DNA of 64,000 bases, taken from assembly GCF_039521975.1 (NCBI RefSeq), contig NZ_BAAACZ010000017.1, positions 28,314-92,313 of the forward strand, given 5' to 3'. The position numbers were made by a program, and so were the translations under genes. Source of the stretch: Alkalibacillus silvisoli. Lineage in GTDB: Bacteria; Bacillota; Bacilli; Bacillales; Alkalibacillaceae. Below are positions 52,101 to 60,454 of this stretch, piece after piece. Every line of letters begins with the position of its first letter. Position 1 is the first letter of the stretch. The notes below the pieces were generated by a model. The model was given only the letters and a program-made list of their open reading frames with translations, had not been told where the DNA came from and did not search any database.

Positions 52101-52254
52101 TATTAACTGAGTCGTGAGAGCTACTAAAGAGGGGGTAGTCAAGGGGGGGACAAAGGTGTAATATGTCCTTTTGAAATTTACTGGTCATTTGAAACGTTAC
52201 TCAATAACGACATGATATAACTACTGAGGTTGGAGTTTTTCATTTGAGTTGTTG

Positions 52255-52350
52255 GGTTGTGGTGAGCGAAGGTGGCGACTCCAGGTTGATTAATATTTTC
52301 ATGCATCCGCTAAAACCTAAAAGCGTCCTGTTCGCTACTCGGAGGCCACC
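52255..52350 (+). repeat. Probable relic of the GC-rich palindromic repeat
   Basis: GAGCGAAGGTGGCGACTCC and, further on, AAAGCGTCC echo the words GGCGACTCC and AAAGCGTCC of copy 1. The symmetry is lost. The 412-base interval 52101-52512 has higher G+C than its neighbours and no convincing gene. Confidence 0.4.
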
Positions 52351-52512
52351 ACACCCTTATGAAAGTACACCCTTAGCCTGTGATTACTCGCTGTACAGAA
52401 CCTATTGTAGCCACCATCGACACTAGAGAAGTCCAGGTCGCCTTAATGCTTGTACCAAAAGTGATTCACAATAACATTAACTAAGCCTTAACTGGGAGAC
52501 ATTGGATATAAT

Positions 52513-52914
52513 CTATAAGCTTAATTCCTTAACTGTAATAGCTCTTGAGCGTTTTTCTTTTTTACAACCTGAGAATTCATCTTCATTTACTAAATCTAAC
52601 TTCATTGCAGATTCTAGCTTTTCTGTATCTGGAAGTTTAACTTGTAAAATAAAATCTTCTAAATTTAAATCTTCTAATTTTTGAATTGTCTTTTCATCGT
52701 CGTATTTAATAGAAGATCGAATCGTGCGCTGTACTTTATATTTCCCAATTTTAACTTCACCCTTCTCCTCTTCTCCAAACTGTTCATCTAAGTAGCTATG
52801 GATTTGTTTTTTGATTTGATTCAAGTCTTTTTCGATCTCTTTTTTCTCGGTGCTTAAATCATAGTATTTTTTTAATAACTCTTCTGTTAGTTTCTCCTCG
52901 TTTGAATTGGCCAT
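52513..52914 (-). CDS. Hypothetical coiled-coil protein
   Basis: A 133-residue charged protein. Residues about 5-50 form a likely coiled coil (EELLKKYYDLSTEKKEIEKD). A middle segment VKIGKYKVQRTIRSSIKYDD and a later FILQVKLPDTEKLESAMKLD resemble small phage- or plasmid-type accessory proteins, but I assign no family. ATG 52914 is eight bases after GGGGG and is preferred over ATG 52920. It stands alone next to a repeat relic, so it may be accessory. Confidence 0.6.
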   Translation of the reverse strand: MANSNEEKLTEELLKKYYDLSTEKKEIEKDLNQIKKQIHSYLDEQFGEEEKGEVKIGKYKVQRTIRSSIKYDDEKTIQKLEDLNLEDFILQVKLPDTEKLESAMKLDLVNEDEFSGCKKEKRSRAITVKELSL

Positions 52915-53038
52915 CTTCATTCCCCCAGTCTATTGTGGTTAGTAAATTTATATGAGACTGGATCGCATTTATGCAATAGACTTATAATACATAGATTCTT
53001 CCTGAGTAAAAAAGTCTATGTTTTATAAGAATTTAGGT

Positions 53039-53062
53039 AAAAAAACATCAGGAACACCTGAT
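53039..53062 (-). terminator. Terminator after mnmM
   Basis: On the minus strand ATCAGG-TGTT-CCTGAT is followed by a run of seven T. Confidence 0.78.
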
Positions 53063-53100
53063 TAGTAGGCTGTCTGTGACTAGTTATATCACTATTAATT

Positions 53101-53664
53101 CTATTTTTTATAGATTGCTACAACAAAAGGGGCTTTTTCGCTACGATTCACCATTTGATACTTTACAATATCGACTTCTTTAGCTGGTTTGTTTTTAAGA
53201 TAATTAAGCAGTTCGTCTTTTTCAATTTGCCCAGTTTCATGCCCAGGATAAATGACAATAACAATCAGTCGCTCTTTCTTAAGCAGCTTTAACAATCCTT
53301 CAATTGCTTGAATTGTCGTGTTAGCCGTCGTCGTAATCGATTGGTCACTACCTGGTAAGAAACCTAGGTTAAAGATTACTCCACCAATGTTTTTTATATC
53401 ACGTTTGTTTAACTCTTCATAGGCATGTTCATGACCTTGTAAAATAGTTGTGACATGCTGAACATCGTGTTGATTAAATAGTTGTTGAGCTTGTTCGAGC
53501 GCTTGTTTTTGAACATCGAATGCAAAAATATGCCCATCACGCCCTACTAATTCGCTCAACATTAGACTATCATGTCCATTACCTAATGTCGCATCGACTA
53601 CAACTTCACTTTGTTTTACTGAATCGTATAATAGCTGGTGAGCATATGGGATGATTTGTTTCAT
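53101..53664 (-). CDS. mnmM: tRNA mnm5s2U-type methyltransferase MnmM (YtqB)
   Basis: A 187-residue class I SAM methyltransferase. The SAM motif is VVDATLGNGHDSLML near residue 23, then GVIFNLGFLPGSDQ and VIVIYPGHETGQ. YtqB/MnmM methylates nm5s2U34 to mnm5s2U34 in tRNA of Gram-positive bacteria. It overlaps mnmL by four bases (ATGA type), so the two are coupled, and they act in the same wobble-uridine pathway. Confidence 0.9.
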   Translation of the reverse strand: MKQIIPYAHQLLYDSVKQSEVVVDATLGNGHDSLMLSELVGRDGHIFAFDVQKQALEQAQQLFNQHDVQHVTTILQGHEHAYEELNKRDIKNIGGVIFNLGFLPGSDQSITTTANTTIQAIEGLLKLLKKERLIVIVIYPGHETGQIEKDELLNYLKNKPAKEVDIVKYQMVNRSEKAPFVVAIYKK

Positions 53665-54620
53665 GATTGCGTCAGCTCCAATGATTGATCATGTTTACCT
53701 TGCCAGCTGAATCGACGCTTGAATTCGGCATCGATTTCGTTAAGAATATTGAACTTGTCCATACTCCACATCGGCCCTACCATTAGTTCAATTGGACCAT
53801 CCCCGGTAATTCGGTGGACAATCATTTCAGGAGGTAACACTTCTAATTGGTCAACAACTAATTGAATATATTCATCTTTTGTAAGGAATTTAACGAGTCC
53901 TTTTTCATACTGCTTAATCATCGGTGTATTTTTTAATAAGTGTAATAAATGTATTTTGATCCCTTGTACATCCATTTGTGATACGATCTTAGCTGTTTCA
54001 AGCATCATGTCATAATCTTCGCCGGGTAGCCCATTAATAATGTGCGAACAAACTCGAATATTATGTTTTCTTAATTTATTAACACCTTCGTAATAACAAT
54101 CTAAATCGTGAGCCCGATTAATGAGCTGACTCGTCTTTTCATGTGCTGTTTGTAATCCGAGTTCAACCCATAAATAAGCGCGTTCATTCAGTTCTTTTAA
54201 ATATTCAACGACATCATCTGGCAAGCAATCAGGTCTTGTCCCGATTGATAACCCAATGACACCTTCTTGTTTAAGCACTGTTTCAAATTTCTCTCTTAAC
54301 TCTTCAACCGGAGCATGAGTATTTGTGAAAGCTTGGAAATACGCCATATATTTACCGTTCTTCCATTTATCATGCATGTTGTTTTTAATAGTATGAAATT
54401 GTACTTTTAAATCTTCCGAACGATCACCCGCGAAGTCGCCACTACCAGCTGCTGAACAAAACGTACAGCCTCCATAAGCAACTGTACCATCACGATTCGG
54501 ACAATCAAAGCCTCCATCTAAAGCAACTTTAAATACTTTATGTCCAAATGTTTGTTTTAAATGATAATTCCATGAGTGATACCGTTTATGATCAAAAGAA
54601 TACGGAAAAGGGTTTTGCAT
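53661..54620 (-). CDS. mnmL: Radical SAM protein MnmL (YtqA, TIGR01212 family)
   Basis: A 319-residue radical SAM enzyme. The cluster-binding cysteines are in GGFDCPNRDGTVAYGGCTFC near residue 35. Later blocks GLSIGTRPDCLPDDV, LWVELGLQT and HIINGLPGEDYDMM are typical of TIGR01212. YtqA/MnmL works with MnmM in converting cmnm5(s2)U34 to nm5(s2)U34. It is the first gene of the minus-strand pair; its promoter is divergent from the kinase operon. Confidence 0.9.
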   Translation of the reverse strand: MQNPFPYSFDHKRYHSWNYHLKQTFGHKVFKVALDGGFDCPNRDGTVAYGGCTFCSAAGSGDFAGDRSEDLKVQFHTIKNNMHDKWKNGKYMAYFQAFTNTHAPVEELREKFETVLKQEGVIGLSIGTRPDCLPDDVVEYLKELNERAYLWVELGLQTAHEKTSQLINRAHDLDCYYEGVNKLRKHNIRVCSHIINGLPGEDYDMMLETAKIVSQMDVQGIKIHLLHLLKNTPMIKQYEKGLVKFLTKDEYIQLVVDQLEVLPPEMIVHRITGDGPIELMVGPMWSMDKFNILNEIDAEFKRRFSWQGKHDQSLELTQS

Positions 54621-54693
54621 AGTTAGACTCCTTAATACTTAGATTCATTTATTTAATTTTAACACGTTAATAAGAAGGATTGTCATATTAAGG

Positions 54694-54761
54694 TGTCGAA
54701 TAAAATATTAAATTTATAAATTATAATATTGCGTCGAATAGTGTCGTTTATTTGTTATAAT
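54694..54761 (+). promoter_or_regulatory. Candidate Spo0A-controlled promoter of the partner-switching operon
   Basis: An exact Spo0A box TGTCGAA lies at 54694-54700. A near box CGTCGAA lies at 54732-54738, and a half-matching TGTCGTT at 54742-54748, ten bases on. A perfect TATAAT lies at 54756-54761. A weak -35-like TTGCGT at 54729-54734 is 21 bases from the -10 and overlaps the boxes, the same geometry as the Spo0A-activated spoIIG promoter. Confidence 0.5.
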
Positions 54762-54862
54762 ATACCTAAGTATAATGTTCTAGGTACTTGAGTTTTATTA
54801 AACAGTGTTAATAATATTAGTATTAAGTTAAGTTTTTTTTAAGAAGGTTGGTGGTTAGGTGG

Positions 54863-55765
54863 ATGAAGTCAGTTATTAGTAAGCTTAAAAATATAAATAA
54901 AGCAAGTAAACAACAATTAATTGAGTTAGATCCCAATACAAGATTAATAGATTTATTTAATAAAACGATTATTGGGTTTTTGGCTAAGGAAATTGGTAAG
55001 GAAATGAATTTGTCGACAGAGGCAGCTCATGTATTGTACTATTCTGCTATTTCCTCAGGTGAGGAGTTTTCTAACAACGATGGTTTGTTTTTTGATTATG
55101 CCTACAAAATAGTCGATTGGTGCGAAAGACATAAAGATGTAGAGGCAGAAATTAATAGCCTTGATGCTTCAGAGCTAATGAAACAAGCTTTAATTACGGT
55201 TTATCACAAACATAAATATGACTTAAATCATCTAACAGTAATCAATAAACCAAACTATGAAGAAAATCAAGAATGGCAAATTTATCGTGAAGCAATGTAT
55301 GCTGCTTCACAAGAGAAATTTCTACTTATTTCAAAACAAGAATTAGATGAGTGTTATAATGGTGAAATTTTGGCTGCACAAACGATCTTAGACCGACAAG
55401 ACATACCGATTTGTCGACAGAAAACTACTCAAGCACTTGAAAGCTTACAAGTTAACCAAACTGAATTGAGAAGTTGGCTTTTAGTCGTTTCTGAGGCGGT
55501 AACCAATGTTTTAAAACATGCAGACTCAGGAAGCATGGTCATCATTAATGGTGAAGATGAAGTTAGAATAATTGTAAAAGATAATGGGAGAGGTTATCCC
55601 ATTAAAGAATTGCCGAACCTTATTTTGCTATCAGGCTTTTCAACGAAACAGTCATTAGGACAAGGCTTTACATTAATGATGAAAATTGTTGATTTAATAT
55701 CACTTTATACTGACCATAATGGTTCTTCAATTGTCCTAACAAAAAGGTTAAATAAAAATGGGTGA
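54863..55765 (+). CDS. GHKL-type serine kinase/anti-sigma-like ATPase with novel N-terminal domain
   Basis: About 300 residues. The C-terminal third (about 190-300) is a GHKL ATPase with N box SEAVTNVLKHADSG, G1 VKDNGRGYP and G2 STKQSLGQGFTLMM, as in RsbW/RsbT-type switch kinases. The N-terminal two thirds is alpha-helical, has no membrane segment and is not recognised; it may be a sensor. There is no phospho-accepting histidine motif, so a serine or threonine kinase acting on the STAS proteins downstream is more likely than a histidine kinase. The start is uncertain (TTG 54848, GTG 54851 or ATG 54863). It overlaps the next gene by 8 bases. Confidence 0.82.
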   Translation: MKSVISKLKNINKASKQQLIELDPNTRLIDLFNKTIIGFLAKEIGKEMNLSTEAAHVLYYSAISSGEEFSNNDGLFFDYAYKIVDWCERHKDVEAEINSLDASELMKQALITVYHKHKYDLNHLTVINKPNYEENQEWQIYREAMYAASQEKFLLISKQELDECYNGEILAAQTILDRQDIPICRQKTTQALESLQVNQTELRSWLLVVSEAVTNVLKHADSGSMVIINGEDEVRIIVKDNGRGYPIKELPNLILLSGFSTKQSLGQGFTLMMKIVDLISLYTDHNGSSIVLTKRLNKNG

Positions 55766-56492
55766 AAATATGATGGACTTATTTGGTAAATTAAAAAAAA
55801 TGATAAATAGCGCAGCTTTTATTTTATTAAGTGCTGCTGTTTTAATTAATTTAAGTGGTTTACTCGGTTTCATCAATGGCACAATAGTTTATTTAACTAC
55901 AACTATATTAGTAACTTTATCTATAATTGTGCTATTTATTTACCAAAGAAATACACTAAACGATGTCAAAAAAATGAAGGGAAAGTTAAAGCGTATGCGT
56001 GAAGGTATTTATACTGATGCGGTAAGCTTTAATCGGTTCTCAATCAATCAAGAAATCCAAGATGATTTGAATGGCTTAAGTAAAGATGTACAAAACAGTT
56101 TACATTATGTACAAGATCATGCGTTAACGATTCAAAAATTTTCTTATTTATTGAAGGAAGATGCAGAAAAAACAGTCCATCATTTATATGATTTATCTAT
56201 TGAAATTGCTGATAGTGCTCAAGGAGATCTACAAGCCTATGAAGATTTTATTTCATCTGTTCATTCTCACCTTCAGTTTCAAAGTGAGTTTTCAAGTGAT
56301 ACTACTTTAATTAAGTATAAATTAGATAAGGTTAAAGACTTAGAAAAGAATAGACAATCAGAAGTGATAAGTATTACAGTCACTTTATCTGACTTATTTG
56401 AAACGATTGAACAACAATCAAGAGAGTTGTCTCATATCTCAGAAGAATTAATGAAGCAAATCGAACGTTTTTACAAACAACCGTCAAAATAG
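55758..56492 (+). CDS. Membrane-anchored coiled-coil protein of the partner-switching operon
   Basis: A 244-residue protein. Two membrane helices at about residues 17-36 and 40-62 with a very short outside loop are followed by a long cytoplasmic helical region with heptad-like spacing, resembling the signalling part of chemoreceptors but without their conserved hairpin tip. I do not recognise a family. Placement between a kinase and an STAS protein suggests a membrane sensor or scaffold. Translation overlaps the kinase; AAAGG lies ten bases before the ATG. Confidence 0.72.
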   Translation: MGENMMDLFGKLKKMINSAAFILLSAAVLINLSGLLGFINGTIVYLTTTILVTLSIIVLFIYQRNTLNDVKKMKGKLKRMREGIYTDAVSFNRFSINQEIQDDLNGLSKDVQNSLHYVQDHALTIQKFSYLLKEDAEKTVHHLYDLSIEIADSAQGDLQAYEDFISSVHSHLQFQSEFSSDTTLIKYKLDKVKDLEKNRQSEVISITVTLSDLFETIEQQSRELSHISEELMKQIERFYKQPSK

Positions 56493-56504
56493 GAGGAGAA
56501 TGAT

Positions 56505-56831
56505 GTGAGTTTAGAGATTAAAAAATTAAATACGGACCAAGGTGATTATGAATTAGTATTATCAGGTGTTCTTGATATATCAACACGTTCTACTTTCGAT
56601 GAAGTATTTGATAGCTTAGTTGACCTTCAATCTCTTAAGTTAAATTTAGAAGAATTAGAATTTATTGATTCAACAGGAGTTGGGGGTATTATGGAAATTA
56701 TCTTTGCTTCAAATGAGAGAGGCTTTCAACTAACTGTATTAAACATCAATGATAACATTGAAGAAATATTAAGTACACTTGGTGTATTTACCATTATGGA
56801 GAGCTTGCAAGTAGAGAGGTGTTCTACGTGA
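56505..56831 (+). CDS. STAS-domain anti-sigma-factor antagonist
   Basis: A 108-residue single STAS domain. The phosphorylation site is Ser56 in LEFIDSTGVGGIMEI, the same position as in RsbV. It starts with GTG after AGGAGGAG and overlaps the next gene by four bases (GTGA). Family knowledge says an unphosphorylated STAS protein captures the kinase and frees its partner; the partner here is not an evident sigma factor. Confidence 0.9.
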   Translation: MSLEIKKLNTDQGDYELVLSGVLDISTRSTFDEVFDSLVDLQSLKLNLEELEFIDSTGVGGIMEIIFASNERGFQLTVLNINDNIEEILSTLGVFTIMESLQVERCST

Positions 56832-57664
56832 GTGGAGATAATAAGCAAAGCAATTATTCAATCATTATAGAAGAAGGTAAGGAAGACCAAACGCTACAAA
56901 GGGAGATTAGGCTAGCTCGAAATATTCAAATGAAGCTATTAAATGGCTCAGACCCTGAAATTGATCATACCAGTCTAGCAGGCACATCATTACCTGCGAG
57001 ATTAATTGGTGGGGATTACTATGATTTTTATAAGCTTTCGGATAATAAGATTCGTGTCGTCATTGGTGATGTAATGGGGAAAGGCATTCCTGCTGCTATG
57101 CTTATGATCTTAACTCGTGGTGCATTTAGGTCAGCTTCAGAAAATACCCAAGGACCTGCTGAGACGTTAACAGCTATGAATAATGCGATATATAGAGATT
57201 TAAAACAATTGAAGTCATTTGTTACACTTTTTTGTTGCGATTGGGATGTTGAGCATAACACTATTACATACGCGAACGCTGGCCACGTGTTACCTATGCA
57301 TATCAAAGAAAAGGGTGTTGAGTCACTAGAAACTGTTAGTGGCATTATGCTTGGCGGATTACCGAATCAAGCTTATGAAGAAAAAAGTATTAGTATAGAT
57401 CATGGTGAAACAGTCTTTTTCTATACTGATGGAATCGTTGAAGCTCAAAATGGTAAAGGTGAATTTTACCAAACAGAACGATTACGCAACTTGTTACAAG
57501 AACTATATGGTAATGAGGTATCTGAAATAGAAGAAGCGGTTTCAGATAGTTTGTTTCAGTTCACTCAAGGAGAAGCGCAAAAAGATGACATCACGATGGT
57601 GATTTTACAAAATGATGACCCAAACTCAGCCATACAAGGCTATAATTCACCTATTAATACATAG
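56828..57664 (+). CDS. SpoIIE/RsbU-type PP2C serine phosphatase
   Basis: About 278 residues. After a short N-terminal helix (QREIRLARNIQMKLLN), the PP2C SpoIIE domain shows its metal-binding blocks GGDYYDFYKL, VIGDVMGKGIPAAMLM, FFYTDGIVEAQN and KDDITMVIL. The N-terminus resembles RsbU/SigB-type regulators but has no obvious sensor domain. It should dephosphorylate one or both STAS proteins. The frame can open at 56819, but GTG 56828 is nine bases after GAGAGG and overlaps the STAS stop codon. Confidence 0.9.
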   Translation: MSGDNKQSNYSIIIEEGKEDQTLQREIRLARNIQMKLLNGSDPEIDHTSLAGTSLPARLIGGDYYDFYKLSDNKIRVVIGDVMGKGIPAAMLMILTRGAFRSASENTQGPAETLTAMNNAIYRDLKQLKSFVTLFCCDWDVEHNTITYANAGHVLPMHIKEKGVESLETVSGIMLGGLPNQAYEEKSISIDHGETVFFYTDGIVEAQNGKGEFYQTERLRNLLQELYGNEVSEIEEAVSDSLFQFTQGEAQKDDITMVILQNDDPNSAIQGYNSPINT

Positions 57665-57676
57665 GGAGGTGAACTA

Positions 57677-59731
57677 ATGAAACGTTCATTAATTTCTAAA
57701 GGTAAAAGTGTTAATGAAGCAATTGAAGAAGGATTGAAAATATTAAATAAGTCAACTGATGAAGTCAATATAGAGGTTTTAGAAAGTGGGAAGAAAGGTG
57801 TCTTGTTTCTAGGTGGGAAAGAAGCCAAAGTTAAATTAACCGTTTTAGAACATGTTGTGATGAGTTATGATCAAGCTAATGTTGAAATGAATAATTTAGA
57901 TCAATCTATTGAACAATTAGTAGACGACCTAGATTCTATGTCTAATCAAGAGAATACTCCACGTGATCAATCGTTTATGAATGAGGATCATTTAATTGTG
58001 ATTAAAGATGGGGATATTCACACTCGGGAAGGTGAGGATTATTATCCGACGATCAAACCAGGTAAAGGGATTAAACTGTATAAAAATGGAGAGCCGCTCG
58101 TAAAGACTACTATTATAACTAACGAAGATCAACTAACATATGAGTTAGAGGAGAGCATCGAGGAGCTGTCGTGGAGTATCGATGTGAGTGAAGATTCTAT
58201 GCAAGTCCATTGTTATATTAAACCAGAAAAGCTTATGAAGTATCAACTGCCCGACCAAGAAACTGATCGCTACTTAGAAGTTAAAACTCAAAAGACAGAA
58301 ACAGTTGTTAATCACCTCGAAGCACAAGACCTTATAAAAAAATTAGAAGAATTAAATGTTATTTACGGCATTGAACATAAACAGATTGTTGAAGCTATTG
58401 ATAGTTTAAAAGAAGGAAGGTTTATAGTTGCTCAAGGAACAGAACCAAAAGCAGGTGTAAACGGACGATTAGATTTTAACATTGATATACAAGGCCAAAA
58501 AGGTAAACCTAAACATAATGATGACGGAACAGTAGATTTTAGGGAAACGTCGTATATTCCATCTGTTGATAAAGGGGATGTTTTAGCACGACTTATTGAT
58601 CCAACCCCAGGTGTACCGGGTAAAAATGTTTTTGGTGATTTAATTCCTCCACCTAAAAGTCATGAGGCAATCGTGAAAGTGGGGAAGGGTATTGAATTAA
58701 TTGAGGAAGAACTTGTTGCAACTGAGTCAGGAAAGCCACAAGTTCAAATGCGTGGGTTACTTTATAAAGTCCAAATACTTCCGACATTAGTTCATGAAGG
58801 TGATGTATCGATTGAGACTGGAAACATTCATTTTACAGGTGGTGTCGAAGTGTTGGGCGATGTCCTAGAAGAAATGGAGGTCTCAACAGTTGGTGATGCT
58901 AAAATCGCTGGAAGAGTAGATCATGCTAATATTGTTTCAGCTAGTAGTATTTACACCGGTAAAAATGTGATTAACTCGCGTTTGACAGCTGGAAAAGGGA
59001 ATTTAGTCATTTCGAATCTTGGGCAAATTTTAAGTGGTTTATCAGATCATTTATATCAAATTATTGGTGCTGTTAAACAATTATTAAATTCGCAAGCTTT
59101 CAAAAGCTCTGATTTCTCTTCTAATGGAATTTTGCCTTTATTGAATATTTTGTTGGAAAAGAAGTTTAAAGACGTCCCGCCATTAATTAAAGATTATATT
59201 AATCTAGTTAAAGAGAATGAAGAAACGTTAGATGATGAGTGGATTTCTTTATCCCGACAGTTAAAAGGGTTAACTCACCTAACGCCTAATAAAACATATT
59301 CAAGCCCACAAGAGTTACAAAAGTTAAAGGAAGAAGTTGATCTACTTTGTGAAATTAGTAGAACTCCCCCAGAACCTAATTCAAGTATATCTATACCATA
59401 TGCGATGAATAGTGAACTATATTGCTCTGGTGATATAACGATTGGGAAAGATGGGAGCTATCATTCCGATCTTCATGCTGGAGGCTTTTTAAGTATAAAT
59501 GGGGCGATTATAGGTGGTGAAGCTTATGCTCAGTCAGGGATGGATGTACAAGAAGTAGGCTCTAAAGGTGGGCAAAAAACGCTTTTATCTGTTCCAAATG
59601 ATCAAAGCATTAAAGCTGAATTAGTAAGGCAAGATACTGTTATTCAAATAGGAAAAAGAAAGTATCATTTTCAAGAAGACAGGCAATTTGTTACGGCAGT
59701 ATTAGTAGAAGATGAAATTGTTATTAAATAG
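57677..59731 (+). CDS. FapA/DUF342 protein with N-terminal Jag_N domain
   Basis: A 684-residue protein. Residues 1-55 form a Jag_N domain (SKGKSVNEAIEEGLKILN, LESGKKGVLFLGGKEAKV). A FapA (DUF342) part begins near residue 240 (GIEHKQIVEAIDSLKEGRF, TPGVPGKNVFGD) with repeated glycine-rich beta-helix segments (EVLGDVLEEMEVSTVGDAKI) and a late GDITIGKDGSYHSDLHAGG. FapA-type proteins are linked to polar flagellar assembly in Vibrio; the Jag_N domain is found in KhpB/Jag proteins. A serine-phosphatase-controlled effector is suggested by context. GGGAGGTGA precedes the ATG. It is the largest gene and probably the output. Confidence 0.85.
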   Translation: MKRSLISKGKSVNEAIEEGLKILNKSTDEVNIEVLESGKKGVLFLGGKEAKVKLTVLEHVVMSYDQANVEMNNLDQSIEQLVDDLDSMSNQENTPRDQSFMNEDHLIVIKDGDIHTREGEDYYPTIKPGKGIKLYKNGEPLVKTTIITNEDQLTYELEESIEELSWSIDVSEDSMQVHCYIKPEKLMKYQLPDQETDRYLEVKTQKTETVVNHLEAQDLIKKLEELNVIYGIEHKQIVEAIDSLKEGRFIVAQGTEPKAGVNGRLDFNIDIQGQKGKPKHNDDGTVDFRETSYIPSVDKGDVLARLIDPTPGVPGKNVFGDLIPPPKSHEAIVKVGKGIELIEEELVATESGKPQVQMRGLLYKVQILPTLVHEGDVSIETGNIHFTGGVEVLGDVLEEMEVSTVGDAKIAGRVDHANIVSASSIYTGKNVINSRLTAGKGNLVISNLGQILSGLSDHLYQIIGAVKQLLNSQAFKSSDFSSNGILPLLNILLEKKFKDVPPLIKDYINLVKENEETLDDEWISLSRQLKGLTHLTPNKTYSSPQELQKLKEEVDLLCEISRTPPEPNSSISIPYAMNSELYCSGDITIGKDGSYHSDLHAGGFLSINGAIIGGEAYAQSGMDVQEVGSKGGQKTLLSVPNDQSIKAELVRQDTVIQIGKRKYHFQEDRQFVTAVLVEDEIVIK

Positions 59732-59744
59732 GGAGATGAAGGCT

Positions 59745-60071
59745 TTGAATTATGAGATTAAATTAGAGGGTGAAAAAGTAACATTATTATTGTTAGGCGA
59801 TTTAGATATAGAGGCTACTGAAACATTTGAAATAGACTTCTTGTCAAAGGCAAAAGAACACACCAATTATCATGCGTGGCATATTGATTTAAAAGAGGTT
59901 CCTTTCGTTGACTCTACGGGTGTTGGACTATTAATTCATTTTGTTGAAACACTTAAGGAACTTGAATTTGATGTAAAAGTCATTAATATACAACCTTCTG
60001 TATATGATATTTTTTCATTAATGCAAGTTGATGCAATTTTAGGAGTCGAACTTCTTAAAGAAAAAGCCTAA
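59745..60071 (+). CDS. Second STAS-domain anti-sigma-factor antagonist
   Basis: A 108-residue STAS domain; the phosphorylation site is Ser57 in VPFVDSTGVGLLIHF. It differs from the first STAS protein throughout, so it is not a recent duplicate. The frame opens inside the FapA gene at 59712, but TTG 59745, nine bases after AGGGAG, gives a normal STAS N-terminus; ATG 59736 is an alternative. Two STAS proteins with one kinase and one phosphatase suggest two outputs or a cascade. Confidence 0.87.
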   Translation: MNYEIKLEGEKVTLLLLGDLDIEATETFEIDFLSKAKEHTNYHAWHIDLKEVPFVDSTGVGLLIHFVETLKELEFDVKVINIQPSVYDIFSLMQVDAILGVELLKEKA

Positions 60072-60082
60072 CTGAATATAAC

Positions 60083-60111
60083 TTGACATTTGTATAGACG
60101 TTGATTAAACT
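60083..60111 (+). promoter_or_regulatory. Promoter of the leuS leader
   Basis: TTGACA (60083-60088) and TAAACT (60106-60111) are 17 bases apart. Confidence 0.7.
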
Positions 60112-60117
60112 AAACTT

Positions 60118-60380
60118 TAATATAAACAAATGTAAGTGTATAAATTGAAACGATGATAAAGGAGTAGTAAGAATAATGGCAAATATAGAGAGGTAACGGT
60201 TGGTGAAAGTTACTTTTGTCGCTTCTGAACTCGCCTTTTAGTTACGTGTATGAACATGAGTAGTATGCGTCGTTTTTCCGCGTTAAGGAACTCGAGTGAG
60301 CCACATACATAATGCTGGCTAATTTGGGTGGTACCACGGGTAATACTCTCGTCCCAACTTTTGGGGCGGGAGTTTTTTTA
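60118..60380 (+). promoter_or_regulatory. Leucine T-box riboswitch
   Basis: Stem I features AGAGAGGTAACGGTTGGTG and GAAAGTTAC are followed by the specifier loop GAACTC, whose CTC (60230-60232) is a leucine codon. The T-box core TTGGGTGGTACCACGG (60324-60339) and a terminator (ACTCTCGTCCC / GGGGCGGGAGT, 60345-60380) complete the element. Uncharged leucine tRNA should promote read-through into leuS. Confidence 0.94.
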
Positions 60381-60454
60381 TGGTTTTAATCCTGTACACA
60401 CTTCTTAATTAAGGGGTGGGGAATGATTTTAAACAATAAAAGGAGGAAGTAATA

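Noticed and set aside
52244..52684. Two 60-codon plus-strand frames in and near the 52.1-52.5 kb interval
   Set aside because: The first lies in the repeat relic and the second is opposite the coiled-coil gene; neither has a ribosome site.
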